From positions 310,001 through 374,000 of the forward strand of contig NZ_WOAC01000001.1 of assembly GCF_009749525.1 (NCBI RefSeq): a stretch of 64,000 nt of DNA, written 5' to 3'. Below the pieces are notes generated by a model. It made no database searches. It was not told where the DNA came from and saw only the letters and a list, made by a program, of their open reading frames with translations. This DNA comes from Mesorhizobium xinjiangense. GTDB taxonomy: Bacteria; Pseudomonadota; Alphaproteobacteria; Rhizobiales; Rhizobiaceae. Each line of letters opens with the position of its first letter. Position 1 is the first letter of the stretch. A program made the translations under genes and the position numbers. Below are positions 1 to 9,071 of the stretch, piece after piece.

Positions 1-162
1 CAGGTAGCCGGAGATCATGTTGAGCACCGTCGTCTTGCCCGAACCGTTCGGACCCAAAAGGCCGACCGTCTCGCCGGCCTCGAGCGACAGCGAGACGCCA
101 TCGACCGCCGTCAGCCCGCCGAAGCGCTTGGTCAACCCGGAGATCTCGAGAAGCGCGCTCAT
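1..162 (-). CDS. livG: ABC transporter ATP-binding protein, LivG type (partial, N-terminus only)
   Basis: Only the first 54 codons are inside the window; the gene continues past its left edge. The visible part has the ABC-ATPase start with a Walker A motif GPNGSGKTT at residues 37-45, preceded by the 'LTKRFGGLTAVDGVS' pattern typical of LivG-type subunits of branched-chain amino acid importers. It would power the cytoplasmic side of the importer formed with LivH and LivM. Its ATG overlaps the livM stop as ATGA (159-162), so translation is probably coupled. The substrate is not fixed by sequence; this ABC class also imports amides, urea and aromatic acids. Confidence 0.9.
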   Translation of the reverse strand, partial: MSALLEISGLTKRFGGLTAVDGVSLSLEAGETVGLLGPNGSGKTTVLNMISGYL

Positions 163-1133
163 CGGCCCGCCTCCAGCTCGCCCAGGCCGGCTTCATCCGG
201 CTTGTTGCGGGCGCGTGAACTGCCGCGCCCCCAGGCCTTCTCGACGAAATCGAGCACACCCTTGGGCAAAACGAAGACGATGGCGATGAACAGGAGCCCC
301 AGGATGATCGAATAGTGGTTCGGGAAATTGGCCGAGAGCCATTCGAACAGCAGGAAAAGCGGGACCGCGCCGAGCACCGGCCCCCACAACCGGTTGGCGC
401 CGCCGAGCAAGGCCATGATCAGGGTCAGGAAGGAGACCGTCGGATTGAATACGATGCCGGGCTCGATATAGGTCCAGCGCGGCGCCTGGATCGCCCCGAC
501 AAGCGTCATGATGACGGCGCTCAGCGCAAACAAGGCGAGTTTGACCCGCGCAATATTGATGCCGCAATGCGACGCCACGACCTCGTCGTCGCCGATGATC
601 CTGAGCGCCAGGCCGAGGCGCGAGCGGCCGATCCACCAGGACAGGCCGAGCGTCAGCGCAGCCAATGCCAGAAGCTGCCAGTATATTGTCTCGGGCCCGA
701 AAGACATGAAGATGTAACGGCCGAGCGTGCCCGTCACATTGACCTCGTACCAGGTCACGAGCTGGCGCACGAGCTCGGCCAGGCCGAATGTGAAGATGAC
801 GAAATAGACACCGGCAAGGCGCAGGGTCGACAGGCCCACGACGAGGGCGACGGCAAGGCCGATGAGCGCGGCGACGGCGAGCACCAGAGGATAGGGCAGC
901 GTCTCGCTCAGCACGGCCATCGTATAGGCGCCGATGCCGAAAAAGGCGACGGTCGCCAGGGACACGTAGCGTGTCGGCCCGGAAAACAACGCCCAGGCGC
1001 TGGCCAGCGTGACATAGCCAGACAGGCCGATCAGCAGCCCCACGCCATACGCCCCGAGAAAGAAGGGCGCGGCGGCGAGGATGGCGAGCGCGGCGAGCGC
1101 CGCAACAAGGCCGATTGCGGTGCGCGCGGTCAT
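159..1133 (-). CDS. livM: ABC transporter permease, LivM type
   Basis: This is an inner-membrane permease of about 324 residues with repeated hydrophobic segments and the LivM/BPD_transp_2 pattern, including 'GLSGYVTLASAWALFSG' near the N-terminus and the cytoplasmic EAA-like stretch around 'ALRIIGDDEVVASHCGIN'. It pairs with LivH to form the channel. I place the start at 1133 because it overlaps the livH stop as ATGA (1130-1133). A start 36 nt upstream is open but would overlap livH by 40 nt. The neighbours livH, livG and a binding protein make a four-part importer. Confidence 0.9.
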   Translation of the reverse strand: MTARTAIGLVAALAALAILAAAPFFLGAYGVGLLIGLSGYVTLASAWALFSGPTRYVSLATVAFFGIGAYTMAVLSETLPYPLVLAVAALIGLAVALVVGLSTLRLAGVYFVIFTFGLAELVRQLVTWYEVNVTGTLGRYIFMSFGPETIYWQLLALAALTLGLSWWIGRSRLGLALRIIGDDEVVASHCGINIARVKLALFALSAVIMTLVGAIQAPRWTYIEPGIVFNPTVSFLTLIMALLGGANRLWGPVLGAVPLFLLFEWLSANFPNHYSIILGLLFIAIVFVLPKGVLDFVEKAWGRGSSRARNKPDEAGLGELEAGR

Positions 1134-2005
1134 CGTCCGGCTCCGCCGAACAGGCCCTGCGGGCGCCACAGGAGAATGGCGAGGAAGATGGCGTAGGTGG
1201 CCGCCAGCGTCAGGCCGGGATCGATATAGCTCGCCACCCCCGTCTCGACGAGGCCCAGGATCAGACCGGCCGACAGCGCGCCGAGCAGATTGCCCACCCC
1301 GCCCATGATGACGACGATCAGGGCCTTCATGGTGAAGACGACCCCGGATGTGGCGGTGAAGGTCTGGTACATGGAAATGACGACACCGCCGGCCGCCGCC
1401 AGCGCGCCGCCAAGCGCGAAGGCGAAGCGCGCAGTGCGGTTGACGTCGATGCCGACCAGCGGCGCGTTCTGCGGCGCCACAGCGACGGCACGCAGCGCCG
1501 TGCCCCAGCGGGTGCGCGTCAAAAGGAGATAGAGCGTCAGGCCGATGGTAAGCGCGAGCACGAAGGCCAGAAGCCGGTTGGCCGCGACATTGGCGCCCAG
1601 GATCGTCACCGGAACGTTGAGGAACGAATAGCTCATATAGTTGCTGCCGAAGATCACCAGCATGACGCCCTGGATGACGAAAAGCAGACCGAAAGTGGCA
1701 AGGATGGAATCGATCTCCAGGTTGCCGCGGTCCTGCGAGCGGGCGACCAGCGGCCGCATCATAAGCCCGTAGACGATGTAGCCGAAGACGAAGCCGCCCG
1801 GCAGGACAAGAAGCATTCCGAGGAGCGGATTGACGCCCAGCGCGCCTTGCAGGAGGTACGCCGCGAAGGCGGCCGCGATGATGGTCTCGCCATAGGCGAG
1901 GTTCATGATGCGGGCGATGCCGTATTGCAGGGTCAACCCCATCGCGACGAGCGCGTAGGTGCCCCCCAGCACCAGCCCTGCAATCAAAACGTTGATGAGC
2001 GTCAA
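1130..2005 (-). CDS. livH: ABC transporter permease, LivH type
   Basis: This membrane protein of 291 residues has the LivH N-terminus ('LINVLIAGLVLGGTYALVAMGLTLQYGI') and about eight hydrophobic segments. It is the second permease of the branched-chain-type ABC importer. It overlaps livM by 4 bp and is separated by about 200 bp from the binding-protein gene upstream, so it may be transcribed with it or from a weak internal promoter. No distinctive substrate marker is visible in a permease of this kind. Confidence 0.9.
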   Translation of the reverse strand: MTLINVLIAGLVLGGTYALVAMGLTLQYGIARIMNLAYGETIIAAAFAAYLLQGALGVNPLLGMLLVLPGGFVFGYIVYGLMMRPLVARSQDRGNLEIDSILATFGLLFVIQGVMLVIFGSNYMSYSFLNVPVTILGANVAANRLLAFVLALTIGLTLYLLLTRTRWGTALRAVAVAPQNAPLVGIDVNRTARFAFALGGALAAAGGVVISMYQTFTATSGVVFTMKALIVVIMGGVGNLLGALSAGLILGLVETGVASYIDPGLTLAATYAIFLAILLWRPQGLFGGAGR

Positions 2006-2206
2006 ATTCGTCTCCGTCCCGGCCGCCGCTGCCTTGTCTGGCGCGGTGCGGCCGCCGATGAGTGTTTCAAGCCGGCATCGCCGCCTCCCGGCCTTCGTTC
2101 TCCGACCCCATCAGGGCGAAAAGCGTCGGCCGGGTGGCTGTGCGATGGCCCTGCCATCCGGCGCATCAGCACAAGGCCGTGCGCCGGATGGTGCCATTCT
2201 GCCGCA

Positions 2207-3436
2207 TTACTGCTTCTGCCAGGGCTTTCTCGGCAAGACCGGCTTCGACGCACCGGGCCGGTCGGCCGGCGCAAGGCCGGCGAAGACGCCGTTCTGCCAC
2301 TGGCCGACCCACCACAGCTTGCGCAACTGGTTGTCCTCCAGCTTCGTCTCGCCAAGGACGGTCTCGAAGGTGCCGCTCGCCAGTTCCTCGGCCACCCCCT
2401 CGCGGTCGAGCCCGACACGCTTGATCGCCTCCTGGAGCATCTGCAGGCTGGCATAGGTGATGACGCTGCCCCAGTAGTCCGGTCCCTGGCCTGTCAGATC
2501 CTCGTGCCGCTTGCGGTAGACCTGGTTCTGCTCGTTGTTCGGATCGATGCCGCCCAGGCTCATGATGCCTTCGGCATTTTCGCCGTTGTTCTTGCCGTAG
2601 ACGGGAAAGCCGGTACCGACGCCCAGATAGAGCACTTTCGGATTGTAGTCGGCAATCTGCGCCTGCTGGGTCAGGGCGAACGTGTCGGGCGGATACGAGA
2701 AGGCGACGAATGTATCGGCGCCGGACGACGACGCCTCGTTGATCATCGGCGAATAGTCGGTCGTGCCGACCGGGTAGGTCTTGTCGTAGACGACCTCGAT
2801 CCCGGCATCGGCGAAGGATTCGCGGGCAGCGGTGACGAGGTCGATGCCGAAGCCGTCGGCCACCGACACCATGGCCACCTTGTCGTTGATCGTTCCGGCC
2901 TCGATCTCGGTCTTCAGCACATCGGCCAGCGCGTCGGTGTAATCGGCGCCGCCGCCGAGAAACCAGAAGCTGCGCTTCCAGCGCTTGACGAATTCAGGCG
3001 CCTTGTCGGTCACCGAGGAAACGGCGAGCTGCGGATAGCCGTAGCGGTCGAAGAGCGGCGCGACGGCCAGATTGAAGCCGGTTCCCCAGGGCGGCAGGAT
3101 GAAATCGACCTCGTCCTGGGTCGCCAGGCGCTCCACTGCGCGCACCACTTCCTCGGCCGAGGAGCGGTCGTCATATTCGATCACTTCGACCGGCAGCTTC
3201 GAGCCGTCGGGCAATTCCAGCCCGCCATTCTTCTTCACGTCGTCGAGCCAGAGCTGGTAGTTCGGGATCGTCGTGATGGCCGCCCCGCCGGCATTGGCGC
3301 CGGTTTTCGACACGGCATAGCCGATCTTGACCGAGTCCCGATCCTGAGCCCCGGCATGCGCCGCCGCGCCAAGCGTCAAGGCGCCCGCGATGAGACCTAG
3401 AGCCGACAGGCGTACCCTGCCGCCGAAAATTGTCAT
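2207..3436 (-). CDS. Periplasmic substrate-binding protein of branched-chain-type ABC importer
   Basis: The 409-residue protein starts with a signal peptide (basic start, hydrophobic core about residues 9-24, cleavage likely after AHAGA). A type I periplasmic binding fold of the Peripla_BP_6/LivJ family follows ('VKIGYAVSKTGANAGGA' then 'VIEYDDRSSAEEVVRAVERL'). It should capture the substrate for LivHMG. The start at 3436 is chosen because GGGAGG lies about 8 nt upstream and the signal peptide begins there; nine extra upstream codons are open but have no such site. Substrate unknown: amino acids, amides or aromatic acids are all possible. Confidence 0.88.
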   Translation of the reverse strand: MTIFGGRVRLSALGLIAGALTLGAAAHAGAQDRDSVKIGYAVSKTGANAGGAAITTIPNYQLWLDDVKKNGGLELPDGSKLPVEVIEYDDRSSAEEVVRAVERLATQDEVDFILPPWGTGFNLAVAPLFDRYGYPQLAVSSVTDKAPEFVKRWKRSFWFLGGGADYTDALADVLKTEIEAGTINDKVAMVSVADGFGIDLVTAARESFADAGIEVVYDKTYPVGTTDYSPMINEASSSGADTFVAFSYPPDTFALTQQAQIADYNPKVLYLGVGTGFPVYGKNNGENAEGIMSLGGIDPNNEQNQVYRKRHEDLTGQGPDYWGSVITYASLQMLQEAIKRVGLDREGVAEELASGTFETVLGETKLEDNQLRKLWWVGQWQNGVFAGLAPADRPGASKPVLPRKPWQKQ

Positions 3437-3619
3437 GAGATGATCCTCCCTATCTCCCGTCACCGACCGAAATGCGACCTCCCGCCTTTCCCGACCGGAA
3501 GCCGGCCCGTGACATCAGCAGAATACGGTCTTCTCCCGGGCGGCAAATGGACAATTTGAAGAAAGAATTGTACTTTTGATTGAGATTGATCGCGCGATAC
3601 TGCGCGGCATCAACGCCGG

Positions 3620-4558
3620 ATGCCTTCGATTGCAACAGCAGGAGCCGTCGCCTTGGATCATGCACCGTCCGTGTTGCCGCCCAATGCCGGCGCGCTCAGT
3701 CCGATCGACGTTCTTCCCGACACCGAAGCGGCGGGGGTCAACGCGTCGCTGACGCCCATTGCCTGGACGCTGCGCGGCAACCGCAATCGTGCCTTCGTGC
3801 TCATTTCGGGTGCCGGCGCCCTCGATTTCGGGGGTGCCGCCGTCCCCCTTGCCGCGCCCTGCATCCTGTGGCTGCCGGCCGGCAAGCCGGCGCGGCTTGT
3901 CCTTCAGGCGGGTGCGCGTGGCGCGTCGCTGGCCGTCTCGGAACTGTCGCTCGGACGCGCCGTGCCGGCCGGTCCCATCGGCATGCAGGTCAAGGACGCG
4001 CTGTTTCATCCCATCCTCGGCACCAAGCTGCCCACCGCCACGGCACATGATATTTGCCGCACCATCGAGGCCATCGGCGGCGAACTCGAGCGCGGCGCGG
4101 CCGGGTCCGAGGAAGCGGCGCGTCATCATCTGGTGCTTGTGCTCATCGCGCTCTGGCGCACCTCGAGCCCGCAGCCGGCCAACATGCAGCCGGCGCCGCG
4201 CGCCATCGTGCGCAATTTCCTGCACCTGGTCGAACTGCATGTGCGCGACCATTGGACCGTCGACGATTATGCGCGCCTTCTTTCCATATCGCGCGGCAGG
4301 CTGACCAGCGCCGTCAAGCGGGTGACGGGCAAGTCGCCGCTCACCCTGATCCATGGCCGATTGATCGGCGAGGCGGAGATCCTGCTCAACGGCTCCAGCC
4401 TGCAGGCGGCGGAAGTGGCCGAGGCGCTCGGCTTCAAGGATGCCGGCTATTTCAACCGCTTCTTCAAGCGCGAGACCGGCATGTCGCCCGGCCGCTTCCG
4501 CAGCGCGCTATCCCTGCGCAGATCCCCGCACCGGCCGTCCTTCGCCGACTGGCCGTAG
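3620..4558 (+). CDS. AraC-family transcriptional regulator
   Basis: The protein has about 312 residues. The N-terminal half looks like a cupin-type sensing domain. The last 100 residues are a double helix-turn-helix AraC domain ending in the family signature ('AAEVAEALGFKDAGYFNRFFKRETGMSPGRFR'). It is divergent from the ABC binding protein and convergent with the quinate dehydrogenase/TRAP operon, so it may control either. The ATG at 3620 has no clear ribosome site. An in-frame TTG at 3653 has AGGAG at 3640-3644 with an 8-nt gap and may be the real start, removing 11 residues. Confidence 0.85.
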   Translation: MPSIATAGAVALDHAPSVLPPNAGALSPIDVLPDTEAAGVNASLTPIAWTLRGNRNRAFVLISGAGALDFGGAAVPLAAPCILWLPAGKPARLVLQAGARGASLAVSELSLGRAVPAGPIGMQVKDALFHPILGTKLPTATAHDICRTIEAIGGELERGAAGSEEAARHHLVLVLIALWRTSSPQPANMQPAPRAIVRNFLHLVELHVRDHWTVDDYARLLSISRGRLTSAVKRVTGKSPLTLIHGRLIGEAEILLNGSSLQAAEVAEALGFKDAGYFNRFFKRETGMSPGRFRSALSLRRSPHRPSFADWP

Positions 4559-4591
4559 AAGATGTTCCAGCAAATTGATCTGGCTCCGGAT

Positions 4592-5482
4592 CTATTCGTT
4601 CTGATGATCAGGTGGCGTCGAAAGGGCGCTGCGCAAAACGCCGAGATCCGGCGGCAGGTGCCCGGTAAAGATGCGGAAAGCCTGGACCCCCTGGTGGAAG
4701 AAGAGCTCATAGCCGCTCAGGACCGCAATGCCGGCGGCTTCCGCCTGTTGCTTGAACAGCGTGTCAACCGGCGTGTAGACGGCGTCGAAGGCCCAGCTTT
4801 GACCGCCCAACGCCTCGATCGGCACCGGTGAACCGGGATGCCCCACCATGCCCACGGGCGTGCAATTGATGATTCCCTGCGCATCCGCCGCCGTCGCTGC
4901 GTCCGTCGTGGCAGTGGCCCGCATGCGGCCCTCGCTCACCTGCTGGACGACCGCCGCCAAGGCCTCTGCCTTGCCGGCGTCGCGGTCGACAATCGTCAGC
5001 CGCCCGGCGCCCAGCGTGACAAGGCCGAACGCCACCGCCCGGCCGACACCGCCGGCGCCGATCATGACGACGTCGCCCGGCGTCCGATCGCCGAACGCCT
5101 GGCGATAGGCCGCCACGAAGCCCGAATAATCCGTGTTGTGCCCGGCCGCCCGCCCGCTTCCGAAGACGACCGTGTTGACCGCGCCCATGGCCGCGATCAG
5201 CGAATCGGCGATCTCGACCATCTCGGCCGCCTGTTCCTTGTAGGGATAGGTGATGTTGACGCCGCGCAAGCCCTCCTTGCGGCAACGCTCGAACACCGCG
5301 TCAAACGGTTGGCTCATATCGCGCGGGATGAACAGGTCGTAGGTGACGTCGAGCCCGATCAGCCGGCCCGCCGAACGATGGAGTTCGGGCGAGCGCGAGC
5401 GCCTGATATTGTCGCCGATCAGTCCGAGGCGGATCGGCATATGCTGGATGCCGCCCGGTGCGGCGCGGTCGCGATCCATCAT
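4592..5482 (-). CDS. Quinate/shikimate dehydrogenase-like protein (catabolic AroE paralogue)
   Basis: A shikimate dehydrogenase fold of about 296 residues that differs from the biosynthetic aroE at 28931-29773. The substrate loop reads NITYPYKE and the next block GHNTDYSG; NxTYPxK and GHNTD are seen in quinate/shikimate dehydrogenases. After the glycine-rich GAGGVG turn, the second strand ends IVDRD. An acid at this point favours NAD, whereas the other copy has VVNRT, the NADP form. The start overlaps the DctM stop as ATGA (5479-5482); an internal ATG at 5440 is also possible. Its place in a TRAP operon suggests it oxidises an imported quinate- or shikimate-like acid. That role is inferred. 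Confidence 0.8.
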   Translation of the reverse strand: MMDRDRAAPGGIQHMPIRLGLIGDNIRRSRSPELHRSAGRLIGLDVTYDLFIPRDMSQPFDAVFERCRKEGLRGVNITYPYKEQAAEMVEIADSLIAAMGAVNTVVFGSGRAAGHNTDYSGFVAAYRQAFGDRTPGDVVMIGAGGVGRAVAFGLVTLGAGRLTIVDRDAGKAEALAAVVQQVSEGRMRATATTDAATAADAQGIINCTPVGMVGHPGSPVPIEALGGQSWAFDAVYTPVDTLFKQQAEAAGIAVLSGYELFFHQGVQAFRIFTGHLPPDLGVLRSALSTPPDHQNE

Positions 5483-6774
5483 CCACGATACCCGAATTGT
5501 CTTGGCAGCCACAATACCAGATCAGGCAGCAGGATCATCGCCAGGAGCGCAACCAGCAGCACCAGCACGAACAGCCAGATCTCGCGGATGATGTCGCGCA
5601 ATGAAATGCCGGTCGTGGCGTTGATGACGAACAGCAGGATGCCGTAGGGCGGCGTGACAAGACCGATCATGCAGTTGACGACCACGACGACGCCGAAATG
5701 GACCAGGTCGATGCCAAGCGCGCGGCAGGCGGGGATGAACAGCGGCACGATGACGAGAATGATCGTGGTGGCGTCCAGTAGGCAGCCGAGCAGCAGCAAA
5801 ACGACATTGATGATCAGCAGGAAGGCGATCGGCGAGATGTCGAGCCCTTGCAGGGAGCCCGCCAAGAGGCCGGGAATGTTTTCGCTGGCGACGATATAGT
5901 TGAAGATGAGCGCGGCGCCGATGACCAGCCCGACGGCAGCCGAGGAGCGGGCGCTGTGCAGGAAGATCGAATACAGGTTCGACAGCGTCAGCGCACGATA
6001 GAAGAGCCCGGCGAGAATGAGCGCGTAGGCGGCGGCGACGGCGGCCGCTTCGGTCGGCGTGGTGGCACCGCCATAAATGCCGTAGAGAAGGATCACCGGC
6101 ATCAAAAGGGCGGGAAAGGCCGTCATCGTGACGGCGGGCAATTCCCTGAGCGGCACCGGCTCGTCGACGGCGAAGCCGCGGCGGTGGGCGATCCAGGCGT
6201 TCATGGCCATGAGCACCGCGCCCATCATCAGACCGGGCACGATGCCGGCCAGGAACAAAAAGCCGATCGAGCTGTCGGAGACGAGCGCGTACATGACCAT
6301 CGGAATCGAGGGCGGAATGATCGGCCCGATGGTCGCCGAGGCGGCGGTGATGGCGGCGGCATAGCCTGCGGGGTAGCGCCCGCCCTTGGTCATCATCTCG
6401 ATGATGATCTTGCCGATGCCGGCGGCATCGGCGACGGCCGAGCCCGACATGCCGGAAAAAATCAGGCTGGCCACCACGTTGACATGCCCGAGCCCGCCCT
6501 TGAAACGCCCGACAAGGGCGACGCAAAAGCGCAGGAGCCGCTCGCTGATCGTGCCGGCATTCATGATGTTGGCGGCGACGATGAACAGCGGCACGGCGAG
6601 GATTATGAAGGAATCATAGAGCCCCTGGATGACCTGCTCGGCCGCCAGACCGAGATCCTGACCCTTGACGGCCAGAAACACCACGGCAGCCACGATCATC
6701 GAGTGGGCGATCGGCGTGCCGATGCCGGCCAGAACGAACAGGACCAGCAGGCACAGGAGAAAGGCGAGGCTCAT
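5479..6774 (-). CDS. dctM: TRAP transporter large permease, DctM type
   Basis: A very hydrophobic protein of 431 residues covering the full DctM domain, with the conserved 'TIGPIIPPSIPMVMYA' region near residue 150 and a matching segment in the second half. It forms the ion-coupled channel of a tripartite TRAP importer in the inner membrane. It overlaps DctQ (6771-6774) and the dehydrogenase gene (5479-5482) by ATGA, giving a translationally coupled operon dctP-dctQ-dctM-dehydrogenase. Confidence 0.93.
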   Translation of the reverse strand: MSLAFLLCLLVLFVLAGIGTPIAHSMIVAAVVFLAVKGQDLGLAAEQVIQGLYDSFIILAVPLFIVAANIMNAGTISERLLRFCVALVGRFKGGLGHVNVVASLIFSGMSGSAVADAAGIGKIIIEMMTKGGRYPAGYAAAITAASATIGPIIPPSIPMVMYALVSDSSIGFLFLAGIVPGLMMGAVLMAMNAWIAHRRGFAVDEPVPLRELPAVTMTAFPALLMPVILLYGIYGGATTPTEAAAVAAAYALILAGLFYRALTLSNLYSIFLHSARSSAAVGLVIGAALIFNYIVASENIPGLLAGSLQGLDISPIAFLLIINVVLLLLGCLLDATTIILVIVPLFIPACRALGIDLVHFGVVVVVNCMIGLVTPPYGILLFVINATTGISLRDIIREIWLFVLVLLVALLAMILLPDLVLWLPRQFGYRG

Positions 6775-7268
6775 GTCGGCTCCGCATCGTCATGCGACGG
6801 CGCCGGCGCGCCGCGGATCAGCCGCAACAATGTGAGGGCGTAGCGCACGATCATGGCGACGGCGAAGACGGCATAGACGCTGAACACGACGTCGAGCCTG
6901 ATGCCGAGCGTGGCGCTCTTCTTGATCTTGTAGAAGGTGATGTAGTCGAGTGTCGCCGGCAGCGCGGCAAGGAACCCGGCGAGGATGGCGACCGCCGAAA
7001 CGATGGCGAATACCCGGCGCAACCGATCGCGGGCTGCGAGATAGAACAGATCGAAAGTCACGTGGTCGCGCTCGTCGAGCGTGAAGGCCGACGCCCAGAA
7101 GACCAGCCACAGCCAGGTGGTCAGGCAGACTTCGAGCGTCCAGCCGAGCGGGTGATTGATCACGTAGCGGGTGAAGATCTGCAGGATGAACGCCACGAAC
7201 ATGGCCGCCAGCAATGCCACGGTGACATTGTCGGCCCGCCGGCGCAGCCATGTCAGAACGGCGCTCAT
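6771..7268 (-). CDS. dctQ: TRAP transporter small permease, DctQ type
   Basis: A 165-residue protein with four hydrophobic segments and the DctQ pattern ('FTRYVINHPLGWTLEVCLTTWLWLVFWASAF' region, then 'RDHVTFDLF'). It forms the membrane complex with DctM. It lies 12 nt after DctP and overlaps DctM by 4 bp, so the three genes are one transcription unit. Confidence 0.92.
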   Translation of the reverse strand: MSAVLTWLRRRADNVTVALLAAMFVAFILQIFTRYVINHPLGWTLEVCLTTWLWLVFWASAFTLDERDHVTFDLFYLAARDRLRRVFAIVSAVAILAGFLAALPATLDYITFYKIKKSATLGIRLDVVFSVYAVFAVAMIVRYALTLLRLIRGAPAPSHDDAEPT

Positions 7269-7280
7269 CCTCGCTTACGG

Positions 7281-8288
7281 CTATTGGACGGCGTTGATCT
7301 TGTCGACCATGCCTTCCGGCCAGTCCTTGGCGAATTCGGATTCCAGATAGGCCCTCTGGACGTGGCTGCGGAATGACTCGATGTCGGGCTCGTAGACTTC
7401 GAGCCCCTCACCCTTGAAGAACTGGACCAGTTCCTCTTCCAGCGCCAGCTGCTTCTGGCGGCCCGATTCGGCGGCATCGTTTGCCGCTTTCTGGACGATT
7501 TCCTGCTGCTCCGGCGTCAGCGAATCCCAGACCTTCCTGGAAAAGGCCAGATAGTTCAAATCGACCAGATGGCTCGTCAGGACGATCTGCTTGGTCACCT
7601 CGTAGAACTTGGAATCCCTGTCGGTCGGCAGCGGGTTGTCCTGGCCGTCGATGGCCCCGGTCTGCAGGGCGGTGTAGACCTCGGTGAAGGCCATCGGCAC
7701 GGGATTGGCGCCGAGCGCGGAACCGAGGAACTGCCAGGCGTCCGTTCCGGGCATTCTCAGCTTCACACCGGCGAGATCGTCCGGCGTCATCACCTTGTCC
7801 TCGGTGCGAAGGTTGAGCTGCCGGCGGCCGAGATACATCACCGCCAGGAGCTTGACGCCGAGTTCGTCCTCGACCTTCTTCTTCATCGGCTCCATGAAAT
7901 CGGCCTCGAACACCTTCTTCTGGTGCTCGGCGTCGCGGTGCAGATAGCCGGCGGTGAAAATCGACCATTCGGGGAAGATCGTCGCCAGTTCCTGCGCCGA
8001 GGTGATCGACATCTCCAGATTGCCGCGGGCGATCGCCTCGAGCTCGGTTCCCTGCTTGAAGAGCGTCGCATTCCAGTGCGGCTCGAACGTCGCGAACTCT
8101 TCGACCGCCGGAGCAAAGACCTCCGTCAGCGCGACGGCGCGCTGGTCGGTCGGCGTCGCCGGCGAGGAAAGCCGCAAGACGACCTCCTGGGCGGACGATT
8201 CGACGATCGAGAAGCCGGTCGCGGTCGCTGCCAAAAGGCCGGCGAGACCAGCGCCGAGAACGCCTCGGCGTGACAGAATCCTGTTCAT
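7281..8288 (-). CDS. dctP: TRAP transporter substrate-binding protein, DctP type
   Basis: A 335-residue periplasmic receptor. The N-terminus (MNRILSRRGVLGAGLAG) has a twin-arginine-like SRR motif followed by a hydrophobic stretch, so Tat export is possible. The conserved arginine that holds a substrate carboxylate is visible in 'GVKLRMPGTDAW', near residue 165. The start at 8288 is supported by GGAGG about 8 nt upstream. With the downstream dehydrogenase, the likely ligand is a small organic acid such as quinate or shikimate, by context only. Confidence 0.9.
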   Translation of the reverse strand: MNRILSRRGVLGAGLAGLLAATATGFSIVESSAQEVVLRLSSPATPTDQRAVALTEVFAPAVEEFATFEPHWNATLFKQGTELEAIARGNLEMSITSAQELATIFPEWSIFTAGYLHRDAEHQKKVFEADFMEPMKKKVEDELGVKLLAVMYLGRRQLNLRTEDKVMTPDDLAGVKLRMPGTDAWQFLGSALGANPVPMAFTEVYTALQTGAIDGQDNPLPTDRDSKFYEVTKQIVLTSHLVDLNYLAFSRKVWDSLTPEQQEIVQKAANDAAESGRQKQLALEEELVQFFKGEGLEVYEPDIESFRSHVQRAYLESEFAKDWPEGMVDKINAVQ

Positions 8289-8316
8289 GTTTGTTCCTCC
8301 CTCAGTGCATCGGCCC

Positions 8317-8336
8317 GAAAACCGGAGCCGGTCTTC
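8317..8336. repeat. Short imperfect palindrome in the dctP leader
   Basis: GAAAACCGG and CCGGTCTTC form a 9-bp imperfect hairpin with a 2-nt gap, within a 138-bp spacer that also contains the string GCAATTCCGGAC. Both strings resemble parts of interspersed palindromic repeats common between genes of rhizobia, so this is probably a decayed repeat copy. It is placed in the untranslated leader of dctP. No gene is seen in 8289-8426. Confidence 0.35.
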
Positions 8337-8426
8337 ACAAGACACGATGTGCAGATTCAACCTTTTGTGTTTCGCAATTCCGGACAGAGTTACTGGTTCC
8401 ACGCCTCCTGGCTCTTGGGGAAAGAT

Positions 8427-9053
8427 CTACTCCGGCTGCGTCCACGCCAGATCCACGTCGGCCGGGCCGCGCGCGCCCAGGATGCGTTCGGCATTCGCCA
8501 TATCGTTCGACCTGGCGCGCTCGCGCGCCTCCTCCGGCGAATGGCCGTGGTCGAGCCAGCGTTGCACGAGGCGGTCCTCCAGTTCCTTGCGGGGCACGTC
8601 GAGGAAGATGGAGAAGTCGAACAAGGGTGCGAGATCCGTCCAAGGCTCCTCCTTGAACAAGAGATAGTTGCCCTCCACGAGAACGAAGCGCGCGGCGCGC
8701 GGAACGATTGAGGCACCCGCCCGGGCCAGATCCGCCTCGCGGTCGAATTGCGGCACGGCGACGTCTTCACCGGCCTCGCGGATGCGGCGCAGCAGGGCTG
8801 CAAAGCCGGCGAAGTCGAAGGTTTCGGGCGCACCCTTGCGCGGGCGCAGGCCGCGTGCCTCCAGGACCGCATTGTCGAAATGGAAACCGTCCATCGGCAC
8901 GAGCGCCGCCGAGCCTTCCGGCAGCAGCGGCAGCATGGTGTCGGCAAGCGCCGACTTGCCGGCGCCCGGCGGCCCGGCGATGGCGACGATGAAGCGCTGC
9001 CGGCCCGATGCCTTCTTGTAGATCGTCGCCACGAGGTGAGCGATTTCCGACAT
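8427..9053 (-). CDS. P-loop kinase of the nucleoside/nucleotide kinase superfamily (FrcK-like)
   Basis: A 208-residue protein with Walker A GPPGAGKS at about residues 28-35, a 'PMDGFHFDN' block near residue 54 and 'VLVEGNYLLF' near 126. This set marks the phosphoribulokinase/uridine kinase/pantothenate kinase-like fold, as in the YggC/FrcK proteins linked to fructose uptake operons in rhizobia. The substrate is not known. It ends 18 nt downstream of the D-lyxose isomerase gene on the same strand, suggesting it phosphorylates a sugar from that reaction; that is inference. Confidence 0.75.
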   Translation of the reverse strand: MSEIAHLVATIYKKASGRQRFIVAIAGPPGAGKSALADTMLPLLPEGSAALVPMDGFHFDNAVLEARGLRPRKGAPETFDFAGFAALLRRIREAGEDVAVPQFDREADLARAGASIVPRAARFVLVEGNYLLFKEEPWTDLAPLFDFSIFLDVPRKELEDRLVQRWLDHGHSPEEARERARSNDMANAERILGARGPADVDLAWTQPE

Positions 9054-9071
9054 GCGGGCGTCTCCCTGCGG

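Noticed and set aside
1115-3400. A 761-codon open frame on the plus strand
   Set aside because: It lies opposite livH and the ABC binding protein, is rich in Arg/Asp/His/Gln as expected for an antisense reading of high-GC genes, and has no family features.
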